Source: Agrypnia vestita (lineage: Eukaryota > Arthropoda > Insecta > Trichoptera > Phryganeidae). From it: DNA of 64,000 nucleotides. The stretch covers positions 124,001 through 188,000 of the forward strand of contig JADDOH010004005.1 in assembly GCA_016648135.1 (NCBI GenBank), read 5' to 3'. Under the pieces are notes generated by a model. It did not search any database and had not been told where the DNA came from. It worked only from the letters and a program-made list of their open reading frames with translations. Positions 1 to 12,290 of the stretch are shown here, one piece after another. The position numbers were made by a program, and so were the translations under genes. Every line of letters begins with the position of its first letter. Position 1 is the stretch's first letter.

Positions 1-287
1 TCTACCTTACACCAGTAACTCTAGCTTATTTTATCAATTCCTTATTAATTTCTTCTTCAATATTTGCAAAATGACTTTGTGGTAATATTATTAAAATAAT
101 TAACAAGAATATACTATATATGAAGATATTATAGGCCCTAAAGCATGTTGATATTTCAAAAAAATTGTTTAGAATTTAGTTAACATAAAATATGAATAAC
201 TTAAGGTTTGTTTACGTTTTAAAGATTCTAATTGATCAAATTCATTAGTTTGAAACTTGTCAAACTTAAAACGTTAAAATCGACAGC

Positions 288-372
288 ATTAGATACAATC
301 TTATACAATAACTTTCAAGATACCGAAATAGCAATACTGCTATTTTCAGAATGCGGCCGATTATTTTTTACT
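288..372 (+). repeat. Fragment of dispersed repeat shared with 30.24-30.32 kb
   Basis: The block running through CGAAATAGCAAT and TTTTCAGAAT followed by GGCCGAT reappears near 30265-30310 with a few substitutions (GGCTGAT there). It is a short piece of the element described at 29861-30455. Confidence 0.5.
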
Positions 373-1275
373 AAGATATTGGCGTAGCATTATTTCAAAC
401 ATAAATTATGAATTAAATTATCGTTCGAAAGAAAAAAGATCTTCGTATAGTATTATATTTTCCATTATATTTTGGTAAAATATTTAAAAATTCTTATTCT
501 TAAAAAATTCTCTAGATGCGACTCGCACACAGAGAGGTTATTTTTATATTATTAAAATCTGAATGCGGAAACATATAAAATCAATATTTATCACTATTTC
601 CGTTTCCGGTGCAACGACCCAATATATTAAGTATAAGAATTGATACAGAAAAATGTAAGAATTTATGCTGAAATAATTGAATACTTTTATGTAATCGAAA
701 TATACCTATTCGTATACTAATGTACATGTTGTGCAGTCATGATAAAATGCGGTTTAACATTTCATTACGAATTCAATATTCGTATAATTTGCGTAATATA
801 ACACTTTTTCAACTGACATTTTAGCATTTTGAAACATACTTAAGCCTCACTTAGCCCTTTAGCTCCAAGACTTTTTAATTTTTGTTCCACCAGCTCCACG
901 CCAAAATTGCATTTTTTTTAGTTGAGTAATTTTTTAATAAAATGGATTATTTTGTTATCTGAAAACCTTTATTTTATGATTTATAACTTGATACCTATAT
1001 TCAAATTCTTAATTCTAATCTTTGTAATTCATTTAGATATGGTTTTTTTCAAAACAAATCCCTGGATTTGCTTTGAAAAAAGTCTAAGGTTTTGCCTCAC
1101 ATGCTTTGCACTAATGGCATGTTTCTTTTCTAAGAGTGAAAAGGACTTGACGAAAAGGACCGAACGAATAATATCAACGTCACAATCAAGTAATCAACAA
1201 ATCACCAGAAAGTATCATTATTTTTGATATGTAGATGATGCAAAATGTCAATTACTAGATTAAGAAAAATTATAG

Positions 1276-1440
1276 AAGTCTCGCAGAGACGAAGCTATAA
1301 ATATGAGGACGTGTGTGGAAGTCTTTTTATACGATGGCCGAGGGCTTACAACCTGTACGAGCTGGCTTAACTGATCACTCTACGCAATGAAACGTTAACT
1401 AATTCCATTGTAAAAACATCCACACATTATCAAATTATGA
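1276..1440 (+). repeat. Dispersed ~165-bp repeat, copy 1
   Basis: The core blocks GGCTTACAACCTGTACGAGC, TGATCACTCTAC and AATTCCATTGTAA recur with divergence near 18136-18300 and 37089-37245, all in the same orientation. I see no terminal inverted repeats and no tail, so I cannot say whether it is a SINE or part of a larger element. Confidence 0.6.
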
Positions 1441-2235
1441 AAGTTTAAATATTATGTTCAAATCTTAGATCTATAATTTATTTGAATGGATTATATTTGA
1501 ATAGACTACGATATACTTGAATGTTAGTATACATAGATTTTCGCAGCTGGTAATGGTACATATATATAGCTGTGTTCTTAGAACATATCTACATATAAAA
1601 ATATTGTCAATCACTCGATTTGTTTAATAGGTGACACTAAGTAAAGTATGAGGATTAGAACTAGCGACCAATTCAAGGAAAATAAAAGCACCTTATTACC
1701 TTCAGTCGAAGTAAAAATCTAGATCACGCCAGATCTGACAGTGAAATGTTTCCGTGGTAAAAATACCAGTCAGATTTCTCATTCGGAGAACAATATACCA
1801 ATTATGTTTGTCTCACAACAATCCATAGGAACTCATTAAATTACCACTTTTTTCCATTAAGCCAATCAAATTTGATAAAGTGTTTTAAAACACAATGAAA
1901 TCTCTTTTCAGGAGAAAATAAATTATTTTTTAGTACTGCGAGCGAACGATGAGAAATTAAAATTAATTCCAGTTTTCATTTCTCTTAAAAGCTCCTCGCG
2001 AAGCGATGACTTCACTGGACACAAAAACGAATGATGCTTATCTACCTACTACACCTACACTCCGTGCACTTTCACGTTCTGTGCATTTCAATTGATACAA
2101 AGTACACATGAGACGTAATAACAAGTACATGTAATTAATATACAAATATGTACACATTTCAATTAATACACAAATTTATTTTAAGAAAAAGCATCAAGGT
2201 ACAAAGAAAAAGTTGTGCAGAGATGGAAAAAAAAC

Positions 2236-2830
2236 CTTCTTTAGACTAGGGTATTGTGACAGAGCGGAAATATGTTCCCATCGCATATATTTAAGACATA
2301 TACTTAAATTATTTACTCTTGCATAATTAAATCCCCTTGTAAACAAAACTTAAGTCAAATTTTTTGCCGGATTAAATCACTGCTGCACCAGGATCACAAT
2401 GAATTTTATGTTTACATATTTAAGTTTACAGTGGGAGTTTGAAAAATAAAAAGTTAGATGGAAAAATGTACAAATTTATATTATATCTTTTGTACACTGT
2501 CGTGAAGCCATATGTTAAGATCGTTCACAACAAACAGTACATTACAAAGAACAGGTTAATCTTCTGTATTTACCAAATTACAAATAATTGAATAAATGAC
2601 CAATCATTGAAATGAAATGAATCAAGAAACTATTTTTATTTAAAAGAAATTTTTATTTTTTTCCTTTTTTTATTTCGTTCAAAACCAAGTCTCTTAAGGT
2701 AAAAACTTTTTTTTGTAATAAAGCGCGATTTATTTACTACGACATTACACATTTTAAGAGTATTATTTTGATCAAGAAATTCACGTTAGTTCGTGTCTAT
2801 ATATTTTGGTGGCTGTGATCACTTTATATT
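2236..2830 (+). repeat. Dispersed repeat, also present at 62.5-62.9 kb
   Basis: Several ordered blocks recur near 62525-62930: CCCATCGC followed by ATTTACTCTTGCATAA, then GTAATAAAGCGCGATTTATT, then ACGTTAGTTCGTGTCTATAT leading into ATTTTGGTG. The order and orientation are the same at both sites and the spacing differs, so the two are independently decayed copies of one interspersed element. No coding potential remains. Confidence 0.55.
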
Positions 2831-3366
2831 TTAAAAGCGCAGCAATTTATTTAGAAAACGAAATTCAATCAAATTATATTTTTAAATGACTCATGCGGAA
2901 ACAGCGCAAGATATGGGAATATGGAAGTACTTGTCGAGTCTTTGGGCCCCCGACCCTACTAGGACAAGGGGATGAAGATGATGATGGATATATTTTTAAA
3001 ATTATATTTTGAAATGAATTTTTTTTATTTTCTATTTGAAAAATGTACACTCAGAATACTGTTTTATAGTCACCGCAAGTTATATGTTTCCAAGGAAATT
3101 GACGCTTCACTCCAACGTAATGATGTATCGTTTTAATCGTTCCTTTCAAATTTGCTACGCGTGACATAATGGAACATTGGAATTGTTAATTATATAAAAC
3201 ATCGTAATTGCCTTTTAATATTAATAACAATGCGATAGCAGCATAAGTGCATTTTTATACATTAGTTTCGAATGCGAATAAAATGAAACCATTGGAATAT
3301 CACACAGTGAAACGTAGGGTTTATAAATAAAGGTTTTTTTAATCATTCAAAAGTATTTACTTGTTC

Positions 3367-3836
3367 GCAATACTTTACAGGTGGATTCCTGACTTGATTA
3401 TGAGTTGAAAACGTTCAAGTAACCATGACCTAATATCAATTTATAGTTATGGAGTTATGCAATATCAAAGATTGGATTTTTTCAATATTTCTGACTTCTT
3501 TTTTACAATACGTTGAAGTAGCACTACAGTAACTTATATAGATTACGAAAAATTTATTCGTTTCAATTGAAGTTAAATAAAATAATAAAAACACTGAAAA
3601 AATTCCAATTTTAATTGGAAGGTTTTTGTCATTTTATTTGACTTGTATTAAAGAGAATGAATTTCTCATATTTGATATAAGTTACTGTAATGATAGTCCA
3701 ACGTCTTGCAAAAAATAAGTCAAAAATATTGAAAAAAAAATGCAAACTTTGGTCGCATATCTTCTTAACTATTGAATGGTTGCTTGAACATTTTCGACTC
3801 ATAATCAAGGCAGGAATCCACCTGTAAAGTATTGTG
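3367..3836. repeat. Foldback (long inverted-repeat) element
   Basis: The left side reads AATACTTTACAGGTGGATTC and the right side carries its reverse complement (GAATCCACCTGTAAAGTATT). Inside each arm are paired blocks: a TTGATTATGAGT block against ACTCATAATCAAGG, and a poly-A/T block beside AATATTTCTGAC against its complement. The arms are about 200 bp and meet near 3600. It belongs to the same family as 36290-36764 and the partial copy near 24.5-24.74 kb. There is no open frame. Confidence 0.7.
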
Positions 3837-3926
3837 GACTAGCTCTGTTACACCTGTATATACTACAGATACACTTATATAGTCACCCATTTGCTTTTGT
3901 TATACATTCGTTCGATAAAAATATGT

Positions 3927-4322
3927 ACAGGCTGTCTCTTAGTTACTGGCAAAAACTTTGGGAGAGTTTTCCTCATCAATTAATTATGAGTAGAAAATAT
4001 TATTTACACATTGGGTGAAATTTTAATAGTTAAGGAGATAAGCGACATCAAAGTTATCGTTTTTTTTCAATTTTTCTGGCTTAACTTTTGTAAAACGTTA
4101 GACTATCATGAAAGTAATTTATATCGAATAAATTGAACCAGATTTTCGCAGGGTTTTAATAATTTTATTTGACTTTATCAAAATTTTATTGAATTTTTAA
4201 TATTCAATATAAGTTATTTTCATGATACTCCAACGTTAAGAAAGTGTAATGAATATTTGGTATTCAAAATTGAATGAGAAAGACTCCCCGAAGTTTTTGC
4301 TGATAGCTACGAGAGAGTCAGT
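3927..4322. repeat. Foldback element, related but divergent
   Basis: The left arm starts ACAGGCTGTCTCTTAGTTAC with GCAAAAACTT downstream; the right arm carries AAGTTTTTGC and then GAGAGAGTCAGTATA. The internal arms share the GATACTCCAACGTT motif with the 3367 and 36290 elements. TA occurs at both ends, which fits a Tc1/mariner-type target. No coding sequence. Confidence 0.5.
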
Positions 4323-5470
4323 ATATAACTTACCTAATTGTATAAGTATAGTAATGGCGTCCTAATATTAGCATTAATTTCGTTTAATTATTAGAAAATA
4401 GAAAGTGAAAAGGACACGCAACACGCAACTTCGAATAATAGAATTCGTAAGATGTTAACAGGAAGCGAGGTTTCATTTTATTTCAACAGACTCCCATTTA
4501 CAGAAGACAATAAAAAAATGATTTCTCTCAATATCTCAATAATTTGCGAAGTGTTGTTGTGCAAGCAGTCCTTGCCATATTCAACGGAAAGTGAAATTTC
4601 TTCCTTCCCACGCGGCTGACACAGCATCCGATAATGGACCGGCGCGCGGAGACTAAATAATAAAGTATACCTCCCGACATCATTGCAAAATGGGCATCGA
4701 CTGATTAGCATACGTTATTTTTGCCATTTCATAAATCAGGGCGGTTATGAAAGCTGCGTAAAGAGCGTAAGGAGTAAAGACAAAAAATGACCGTGGGAGT
4801 GACGCAACACACTTCGCAGTGATACAACGTTGGTCGATTAATATTCAAACACTGTGCGGGATGGCGACTTGTTTGGGACAGGGAACCGGTTACGCCATGT
4901 GGCACTCGTAATAAAATACACTCTCCGACTTTCCTGTGCTGTAAGAGACACTTTTACTTTTATTGTTTGCAAACTAAAAGTTTTGCGGTCGAAGATGCCA
5001 TGCGATACTGCGAAAAGTATCGTAATTTCCGGCAGACTCTTCTGTACAATTAAAACATGGATCATTTTTATAGGTATGCATTAAAGTAATTCGAGTAGAG
5101 ATGGACCACTTTTTTTCAAAAGGATATAACTTAGTCTTTATGATAAATAAAACAATAGTGTATTTTTTATATTAAAACTGTATTCTTTGTCTGACTCATA
5201 GACATAAAAATAAAACAAAATTGCAAAGAGAAGTTCAAATATAAAATATATTATAAATAAAAAGCAGCATCAGTCTGCTTATCCCGAGGAGGCGGGTGAG
5301 ATGGACTACATAGTGCGGGATAGATATTTTTAGGAGGCGATCCAGTTTGTTCTAAGGAACCAATATTTTTCCAGGTGGCCTGCGAGGCGTGAAATTGCCT
5401 TTTAGCCATTCCATGCAGCTTTTTACTTATAAATCAAGTCTATAATTTTTGTTATTTTTTCCAGGCAAGA
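4323..5470 (+). other. Upstream region of the scarface-like gene
   Basis: A polypyrimidine tract and CAG acceptor lie just before the ATG at 5471 (the acceptor ends near 5464), so the translation start sits only a few bases inside an exon and at least one untranslated exon must lie upstream. I could not place that exon or a core promoter. The overlapping open frames at 4838-5084 on both strands look non-coding. Confidence 0.4.
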
Positions 5471-5842
5471 ATGGCATCTGCACTGGGCGTAGTATGCCTA
5501 ATCCTCGCTCTGGTCTCCGCGACACGCGCAGAAGACGAGCAGAAAGGATGGACATGGGGCAGCAATCCAGACACCACAGTCAGTCTGGAGGCTCAGCCTA
5601 TTGAAGAATATGTTGCGGATGAAACATCGTACTATTCTCAACAGGCGATAGAAAGTGGAAATGCTACGGAAGTTGACGACTTCGTAGACAACATTTTAGT
5701 CTCGAATCGACAAGGAAGGAATATAGAAGGTTTAGATGATATTTATAAAGATCCTAATGTCAAACAGGCGCTAGAATCTGGTGACGATACTCAGGCGAGG
5801 AATATTATCAAGGATCGTCTCTGCAGTTTAGGTTTGATGCAG
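5471..5842 (+). CDS. scaf: scarface-like gene, coding exon 1
   Basis: Encodes the signal peptide and an acidic N-terminal segment, 124 codons, ending at GATGCAG|GTAAAT in phase 0. The ATG is chosen because it opens a classic hydrophobic leader directly downstream of a CAG acceptor. A Cys pair begins at the exon 1/2 junction (one Cys ~5 codons before the donor region, one at the first codon of exon 2). Confidence 0.8.
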
Positions 5843-8800
5843 GTAAATAAAAATCTACATAATATATTTTACAATGTGCACCATGTGAAAATTGAATCAA
5901 GCATTGAACGATTATAATCGACCGTAATAATAAACCTCAAATATGTGTATTTTTATTTTTAGTGCGAAGGTGAATCAGTCAATCCGAAAAAGTCATATGT
6001 ATCTCCTGAAGACCTCATTTATGCGCAGCCTGTGGACATCCAACCGATCGGCCGCCCCATAGCTTCCATCCCAGTGAGAGGTCCCCCGCGAGCCTATGGA
6101 TCGCCGAAGCCTATTTCTATTGGAGGTAGACCACCTCTAGGACCTCCACGCAAAGTCGGATATGGGGGACCACCGAGACCGGGATTTGGATATGGACCTC
6201 CGTCAAAATATAGCCCTCAATCTGGAAACCTTGGTGCACAGGGAAACTACGGCTCTCAAGGAAGCTTTGGCTCTCAGGGGAGCTTCGCTTCGAGCTCACA
6301 TAATAGCTTCTCAAACTCATTCGAGGGACCTACAGGACCTTCGTACTTTTCGAAGCCTTTAGGTCCTATTTACAATAATGGTCCAATAGAAGTTGAAACA
6401 CCATACGAATTTGAAAAGCCAAATAAGCATGGAATCAAAGAAAGTGGTGCATTTCTGGCAAACACCAAAAGTGATGGACAAGTACAGCATATTCATCATC
6501 ATTACCATCATGGTGAAGGACAAGACAAGAAACCAACAATTATTGTCAACAATCCTATACCGATCGGATCTGAATCACATGTTCATTCATCAGGAGCATC
6601 CAGTTCACTTTCTAGTGGATATCAGTCAGGATCTGGATTAAACTCTATTTCCGGTGCGGGATATAACACAGGATTGAGTTCCTTTAATAACGGTGGTTAT
6701 AATACAGGACTGAGTTCTAGTAATGGAGGTGGGTTTAATTCAGGATTGAGTTCTATTAATGGAGGTGGATTTAGTCCAGTAAATTCTGGATTTGGAGGAT
6801 CGGGTGGACTCTACAGCTCTGTCAAACCTGTCTATGAAAATCAGCAGAGTAGTTTTTCGAGTGATGCATATAAGGGTACAAATGGAGGTCAAGGACAGAC
6901 ACTCTCCGGTGTGTACAACTTGGGATATGCATCTGGATCAGGGTACGCTCCATCTTCAGGACTAAGTTCGTTTGGGACATCGGTTGGATCATTCGGCAAT
7001 TCTAACCAGTTTTATAAAAAGGAATTGAACACAGCACCAGCTAATAATGTAAACAGTAATCAACTGGGTGGTGGATCTTCATATTATGCTGGTTCGAACC
7101 AATACAGCAGTCAATTTGGCTACACCGGAGACAAATATAAGGGTCAAGAATCTGGAAGAGCAGAAAACTATGATTGTGTGTGCGTTCCGTATGATCAATG
7201 CCCCAGTCAGGATATTATTGGTCGTAAAGATGATCTATTTTTACCGATTGATCCAAGAAATCTGGAAAAAAATATAGATGCATTGCCGGAGGACAAACTG
7301 GTTGTAACTGATGGAGAGGGTAAAATGACAGTAGTAAGAGTACCCAAAATGATAACTGAAAAAAATGTCACCGAAGAAACTAAAACAGTAGTGAAAAGAG
7401 AAACAAATGATAAGGCTAGCGACTCTGCTAATAAGGCCATTGAACCGGTAAGCTAAATTACTTTCACATGTTTATTTCACAATAAGTATCAAGTAAAGCC
7501 AAATAACATTATCGATTATGGTTTTTAGACTTCTCTCTTTGTCTTTCTGAAACTTCTTCTGTCAGTTTTTATTAAAAAATAACCAAGCCCTCTCTTCCTT
7601 AGCTTCTCATATTCAGTATTTTCATTTGCATAATTTATCTAATATTAATCAACCATTTGTCTAGTCTTTTAACAACCAAATTGCGGCTATGTTACTAATC
7701 CCTTCCAAATCATGCTTTTCTCAGATCAGATCAAATAAACTAGATACCCATTTTGTCTTCAATATGTGTTTGTGAAATAAAAATACTAAATCAATATTAA
7801 TTGATTACTAAAAATATTATTCAAAATATTTAAATCGAAATCGTTTACAATTTCACGTGATTGTAACACTAATTTCTCACTAAAATAAAATAAATGTAAT
7901 AATTCTCATAAATCATAACTCAGTCACGGGTGCAGCAGGAAAATATTAAATGTGATAAATGAATTATATAACTCTTGCCATTTCACTGATAATTACAAAT
8001 TTCTTCAGCGCCAACAAGGCTCTGACGATGATGGTAATCGAGGCATATTTGGTCAAAAAGTCCAGCCAACCTTTGGAGTTTCATTCGGACTACCCAACTC
8101 CGGCTACGGCGGTTATCCCCTCAATCCTTTCGGTCAAAATCCCATTATCAATCCCTACGGATCCTCAGTCGGGGGCGGAGGATTAAACTTGGGATTAGTT
8201 TCAGTGAATCCATTGGTATCTGTCCAGGTTACTAAAAATGACTACGGAGAAAAGGTCGTGAAGCCATTAGTTAACTTACATGTCACACCAAATGGAAATT
8301 TTATTCATAAAATAGGATCTCTATTTCAACAAAAAAAAGAATCACTATTTGGCGGTTTCGGCGGTGGTTACGGAGGCGGGTATGGTGGTGGATTTTCTCC
8401 AACCGTTCACCATTCTCACTACCACTATGGAGCATCCCGCCCACCTCCGCACTTCCACCATGAGCCTCCAACCTACTATGACGGTCCGCCTTCCCATCAC
8501 CACGGCCCCCCCTCCCACCACCACGGTCCTCCATTCTACCACCAAGGTCCTCCACCCTTCCTCCACAGCCCTTCACACCCTCCACACTACCCATCTGGTC
8601 CCGAGGGCTATCCACATGCTGGAGGCTTTAGGAACGCTGAATATGATGATGAAGAACAAGGTGATTCTGGACCTTATATCAATGATGCCGATGATCTGAA
8701 CGTTTTCAGCAATCAAGGTGGTGAATTTTATGGACGATCAATATCTGATACCAATTCGAAAAACGTACAAACACCAAACACATATGCGCAAAACTTTAAT

Positions 8801-10432
8801 TCCTATACTAGATTACAAAACATTCCCAACCAAGCTCCTGGCCAGGCAGCGGGCGGCCGAAATGTCAAATTCCCTTCAAATCGCCGTAGGCGTGAGTTGT
8901 CCCAGTCCGATGAGGAAAAGGCTCCCATAAATGACTCTGATGAAATTGAACAAAGAAATAAAGCCACTAAGGTAAATTGTATCGATCTGTAGATAATATA
9001 ATAATTAACCATTCCGCAGGCATAAATGTTATTGATACACCCTTAATTATATACATTATTACTATTTCTAAATCTGTAATATTATAATATAAATATAAAT
9101 ACACCCGCGTGCATGATTCATCTGCCTGAACTAAAAAGCTTTGACTGGCTATATGTACGTAGATCTTCCTTAAAGATTGCACATATCCATTTCCTATACT
9201 ATTCTATTACTCTCAGACTAATTTTATATATAAAGTATGTGAAACAGTGTTAAATTAAAGTCGTTTGATCCTATTTAACAAGTTGGTGTACTTTCAGCGT
9301 CAAGCTTATTTCGGACAGGCTCAGCAACAGCAGTGTGGACCCAGACATGTTTGTTGTCGCCGACCCAACAGACCTCAGGTGCCAGGCGGAGCGAACAGAG
9401 GCCAGTGTGGAACTCGCCACTCGCAGGGAATCAACGGCCGCATAAAGAATCCAGTGTATGTGGATGGCGACAGTGAATTCGGAGAATATCCTTGGCAAGT
9501 AGCAATTCTGAAGAAAGACCCGAAGGAATCCGTTTATGTGTGTGGAGGAACACTCATTGATCATTTACATATCGTGACAGCTGCTCACTGTGTGAAGACG
9601 TAAGTTAATCGTTTTGTTTTGCCTAATTTTCATTATCTATAATTTAAAATTATCTATAGAAATTGCTCCTGTTACATGTCAGAGACAATCACGCTCAAAA
9701 GTTTGTTAATTCAGGTAGACATAATTTTGAATAAATGTAAAAATACACGACACTGTATGCACACATGTATGATACTGTATTCAAATACTGGTACTATACT
9801 CAAATAACTATTTTATTTATTATGATTGCAGGTATACAGGATTCGATTTAAGAGTGCGACTCGGAGAGTGGGATGTCAACCATGATGTTGAGTTTTATCC
9901 GTACATTGAGAGGGATATTATATCCGTCCACGTACATCCGCAATACTATGCCGGAACATTGGATAACGATCTCGCAATCCTCAAGATGGATCACCCAGTT
10001 GACTGGACCAAATATCCTCACATCAGCCCAGCATGCTTGCCCGACAAATTCTCTGACTACACCGGATCTAGGTGTTGGACCACAGGGTGGGGAAAAGATG
10101 CATTTGGAGACTTTGGAAAATACCAGAATATTTTGAAGGAAGTCGATGTTCCCGTGATTGGCCACCATCAATGTGAGGCACAACTTAGGCAGACAAGACT
10201 CGGTTACCAGTACCAGCTGAACCCTGGATTCATTTGCGCTGGAGGTGAAGAAGGCAAGGATGCTTGCAAGGGAGACGGAGGCGGACCAATGGTGTGCGAA
10301 AAAGGAGGGAACTGGCAGTTGGTAGGAGTTGTGTCTTGGGGTATTGGCTGCGGCCAGGTTAATGTACCAGGTGTTTATGTAAAGGTTTCCCACTACTTGG
10401 ACTGGATAGCCCAAATAACAGGCAGATTTTAA
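5471..10432 (+). CDS. scaf: Scarface-like secreted serine-protease homologue (inactive)
   Basis: Five exons join in frame (5471-5842, 5963-7447, 8009-8971, 9298-9599, 9832-10432) to give about 1,240 residues. The N-terminus is a signal peptide ending near ALVSATRA. A long Gly/Ser/Pro/His-rich region follows, with a four-fold GLSSxNGGGF-type repeat near residues 355-395. A Cys motif CVCVPYDQCP lies near residue 530, a CGPRHVCC motif near 955, and a chymotrypsin-fold domain at about 985-1240. The domain keeps TAAHC and DNDLAIL, but the active-site motif reads GDGGGP, so the nucleophilic Ser is Gly and the protein cannot be an active protease. This combination is known from Drosophila Scarface and other CLIP-type protease homologues, which act outside the cell in epithelial morphogenesis or immunity. 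Assignment to scarface rests on motif memory, not alignment. The protein is long for the family because of the repetitive middle. Confidence 0.85.
5963..7447 (+). CDS. scaf: scarface-like gene, coding exon 2 (Gly/Ser-rich)
   Basis: 495 codons in phase 0, from TTTTTAG|TGCGAA to GAACCG|GTAAGC. Codes for a Pro/Gly-rich part, a His cluster (HIHHHYHH), the GLSSxN repeats, then the conserved CVCVPYDQCP motif, a short conserved block ending FLPIDPRN, and a Lys/Glu-rich tail. Confidence 0.85.
8009..8971 (+). CDS. scaf: scarface-like gene, coding exon 3 (Gly/His/Pro-rich)
   Basis: 321 codons, phase 0 at both ends (TTCTTCAG|CGCCAA and ACTAAG|GTAAAT). It holds a Gly-rich stretch (GGYGGGYGGG), then tandem HHHGPPS-type repeats near 8480-8560, and a basic RRRRE segment near the end that could be a processing site. 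Confidence 0.8.
9298..9599 (+). CDS. scaf: scarface-like gene, coding exon 4 (protease domain N-half)
   Basis: Starts at TTTCAG|CGTCAA and ends at AAGAC|GTAAGT in phase 2. It carries CGPRHVCCRR, the activation region around NGRIKNPVYVDG, the EYPWQVAIL strand and the TAAHC histidine motif. Confidence 0.85.
9832..10432 (+). CDS. scaf: scarface-like gene, coding exon 5 (protease domain C-half)
   Basis: Begins after ATTGCAG and completes a Thr codon split by the intron. It encodes the LGEWD block, DNDLAIL (Asp), CWTTGWGKD, the GDGGGPMVC motif lacking the active Ser, and VSWGIGCG, ending at TAA. Confidence 0.9.
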
Positions 10433-10841
10433 CTACTTTACATCGACAAATGTGATATGCAAAAATAGATCTTAAAAATATAAGATCAAAAAATTACTAA
10501 ATATAATTAGATCACCTTGTAAATACGCCATTCAAAAAAATAAGCTTAATTAATTATCAGTTTGTGAGAGAAAAATTATGTTCTTAGTTGCTGAGTTGAA
10601 TAATTTTATATTTATTAATAATTTTCCAAAAAACAATGTTTTAAGTATGTATTTAAAATAATTTGTCAAGTTTTTGATGATAAGTATAATTATTTATTTT
10701 TATATTAACTTATATATTTTAAGTTATGTTAAATATTTTGGATTACTGTTTGAATATATGTCTAAATTGTCATTCAAGACTAATTGAACAGCATATCTGA
10801 AACTAAGTGTAAAATGCGTTAGCATGTTATAATTTTAAAGA

Positions 10842-10878
10842 AATAAACATATAGTATATAGAAAGATAAAGAAATAAA
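10842..10878 (+). terminator. Two candidate polyadenylation signals for the scarface-like gene
   Basis: AATAAA occurs at 10842-10847 and again at 10873-10878, about 410-445 bases after the stop, in a short near-duplication (AAAGAAATAAACATA appears twice). This is the first cluster of canonical signals after the stop codon. Confidence 0.5.
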
Positions 10879-11212
10879 CATACAAAAATATATAGAATTG
10901 CTAACTTATTTTTATCAAACCTCCTCTTTTCTTTTCAGATTCTGAAAACTATAGATAATTAAAAATAGTTGTATTTGATGATGTAGCCATCAAAGCACAT
11001 CTTAAAGATTAGAAATTATTTATATTATATGTAATTTACTTGTAAACACAACTTTCAATTTTTATATTTAAATAATATTACAGTTTAGTTAGAATTTTTT
11101 TCTAGTCTAATTAAACTATAAGGATACATAAAATTTTATCGCTGCACCTCTACAAAAAGAGTCTAATTCTTGTGTTTGGAGAGGGAGTATCATCAAAAAT
11201 ATCATCTTCTTA
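10879..11212. other. Intergenic AT-rich DNA
   Basis: I see no gene or element here before the MITE at 11213. Confidence 0.5.
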
Positions 11213-11341
11213 GGGTTGGATTAAAGTAAAAGTTCGTTTAAAGCATAGATTTTTGCATTCTCCACCAATCAAACGATTCGTTTCCGTAAAAATCTATGCT
11301 GTAAACGAAGTTTTTTTAATCCAACTTGAAACAATCGGGCC
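11213..11341. mobile_element. Harbinger-like MITE, copy 1 (5' TIR partly deleted)
   Basis: The interior is ATTAAAGTAA, then AAAGCATAGATTTTTGC, CCACCAATC, AAAATCTATGCT and TTTAATCCAACTTGAAACAA, ending in CGGGCC. TTA flanks both ends (11210-11212, 11342-11344). The left end begins GGGTTGGATT, so the CCGGTTGTTTCAA portion of the terminal repeat is missing compared with the full copies at 17687 and 25707. Confidence 0.75.
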
Positions 11342-11344
11342 TTA

Positions 11345-11767
11345 GATAAGTACAGACATTTAATGAGTCCAACAAATATGATTTTTGTTTATATAATACA
11401 TATAAATAGACAAATAATAGTTAGCTGTAAGAAACACAATATAAAAAAAATTGGATAGTAATAATAATGATAATATTATAATGATGATAATAATCTATGG
11501 TGCATATCCATGGATGAGGACTGATTTCACTGATGCAACAATAATGATCATTATACCTGATGCTCGGTGAGGTTAGATTGGCAAGATAGCCCAGAAAACT
11601 CTACAAAGAAGATTATGAGTCGTTATGAAAACCTGATTATGAGTTGTCGTATTTAATTATACCACTGGTAAGAAGAATAATAAAATCAATTCCAGTCTTC
11701 AGTTTAGAATATCTACAATTCATGAAGACCTATTCTTTTTAATTAAAGAAATATGCATGCAATACGT
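11345..11767. other. AT-rich stretch with an AAT/ATG microsatellite
   Basis: Around 11458-11493 is an imperfect run of AATAATGATAAT units. Nothing else is recognisable. Confidence 0.4.
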
Positions 11768-12290
11768 AAACCCAGATGACTTAAAGGATCCAAGTACTGT
11801 CACAATTTTCAAGAAAGATGACAAATCACGGTTTCTCATTTATTAGCGTTTATTACATAATTGCTAATCATGTATTCTGAATCCATTTATTGAAAACGTT
11901 CTTCAAGAATCTCAATGATGCTTCCAACCAGCAAGAGGTGCAAATAATACGATCTTCTACATAAAAAAAATATATTTAAATACCTGTAACAGAACCAATA
12001 TCTGTATACTGTCTTCTTTTATCTAGTTGAGGCAGTCAATAATGTTGATCGAGAGACATTGTGAAAAGTCGTACAGAAGTTTGGTTGTCCTAATAAAGTT
12101 GTGAAAATTATGTGGTTTCTTCATGACGAAATGCTGTAATGGAACACTCTCTTGAGGTCAAAACTGGGTTATATGTATCACGCCGACACAGTTCTCATCA
12201 TGTTGGAAGAAAACTGTTCTATCTCAGAAGTTTCCAGTTCAAGAAGTTTGCCCAAGATCTGTATGAATTAAATTTCCTACACACGTGCAG
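11768..12290 (+). pseudogene. Decayed LINE reverse transcriptase fragment
   Basis: With stops and frameshifts the + strand still reads RT blocks in the right order: LKDPSTVTIFKK near 11780-11810, then PARGANNTIFYIK near 11925-11965, then an EAVNNVDRETL-like block near 12030-12060 and FHDEM near 12120. These correspond to RT domains of the LINE class common in insects that is often mis-annotated as craniofacial development protein 2. It is far from functional. Boundaries are approximate and no tail is visible. Confidence 0.65.

Larger units (their letters stand above)
1..2235. other. AT-rich intergenic DNA, no gene seen
   Basis: I see no convincing coding region. The only long open frame (922-1227) is low-complexity, has no recognisable domain and lies in very AT-rich DNA. 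Two stretches are repetitive: about 288-372 matches part of the inverted-repeat element at 29.86-30.45 kb, and 1276-1440 is one copy of a dispersed repeat also found near 18.1 and 37.1 kb. Confidence 0.6.

Noticed and set aside
922..1227. 101-codon open frame
   Set aside because: Low-complexity and hydrophobic by composition, no domain, no splice context.
8301..8699. Frames opposite or out of register with scarface exon 3
   Set aside because: Shadows of the His/Pro/Gly repeats in the real exon.
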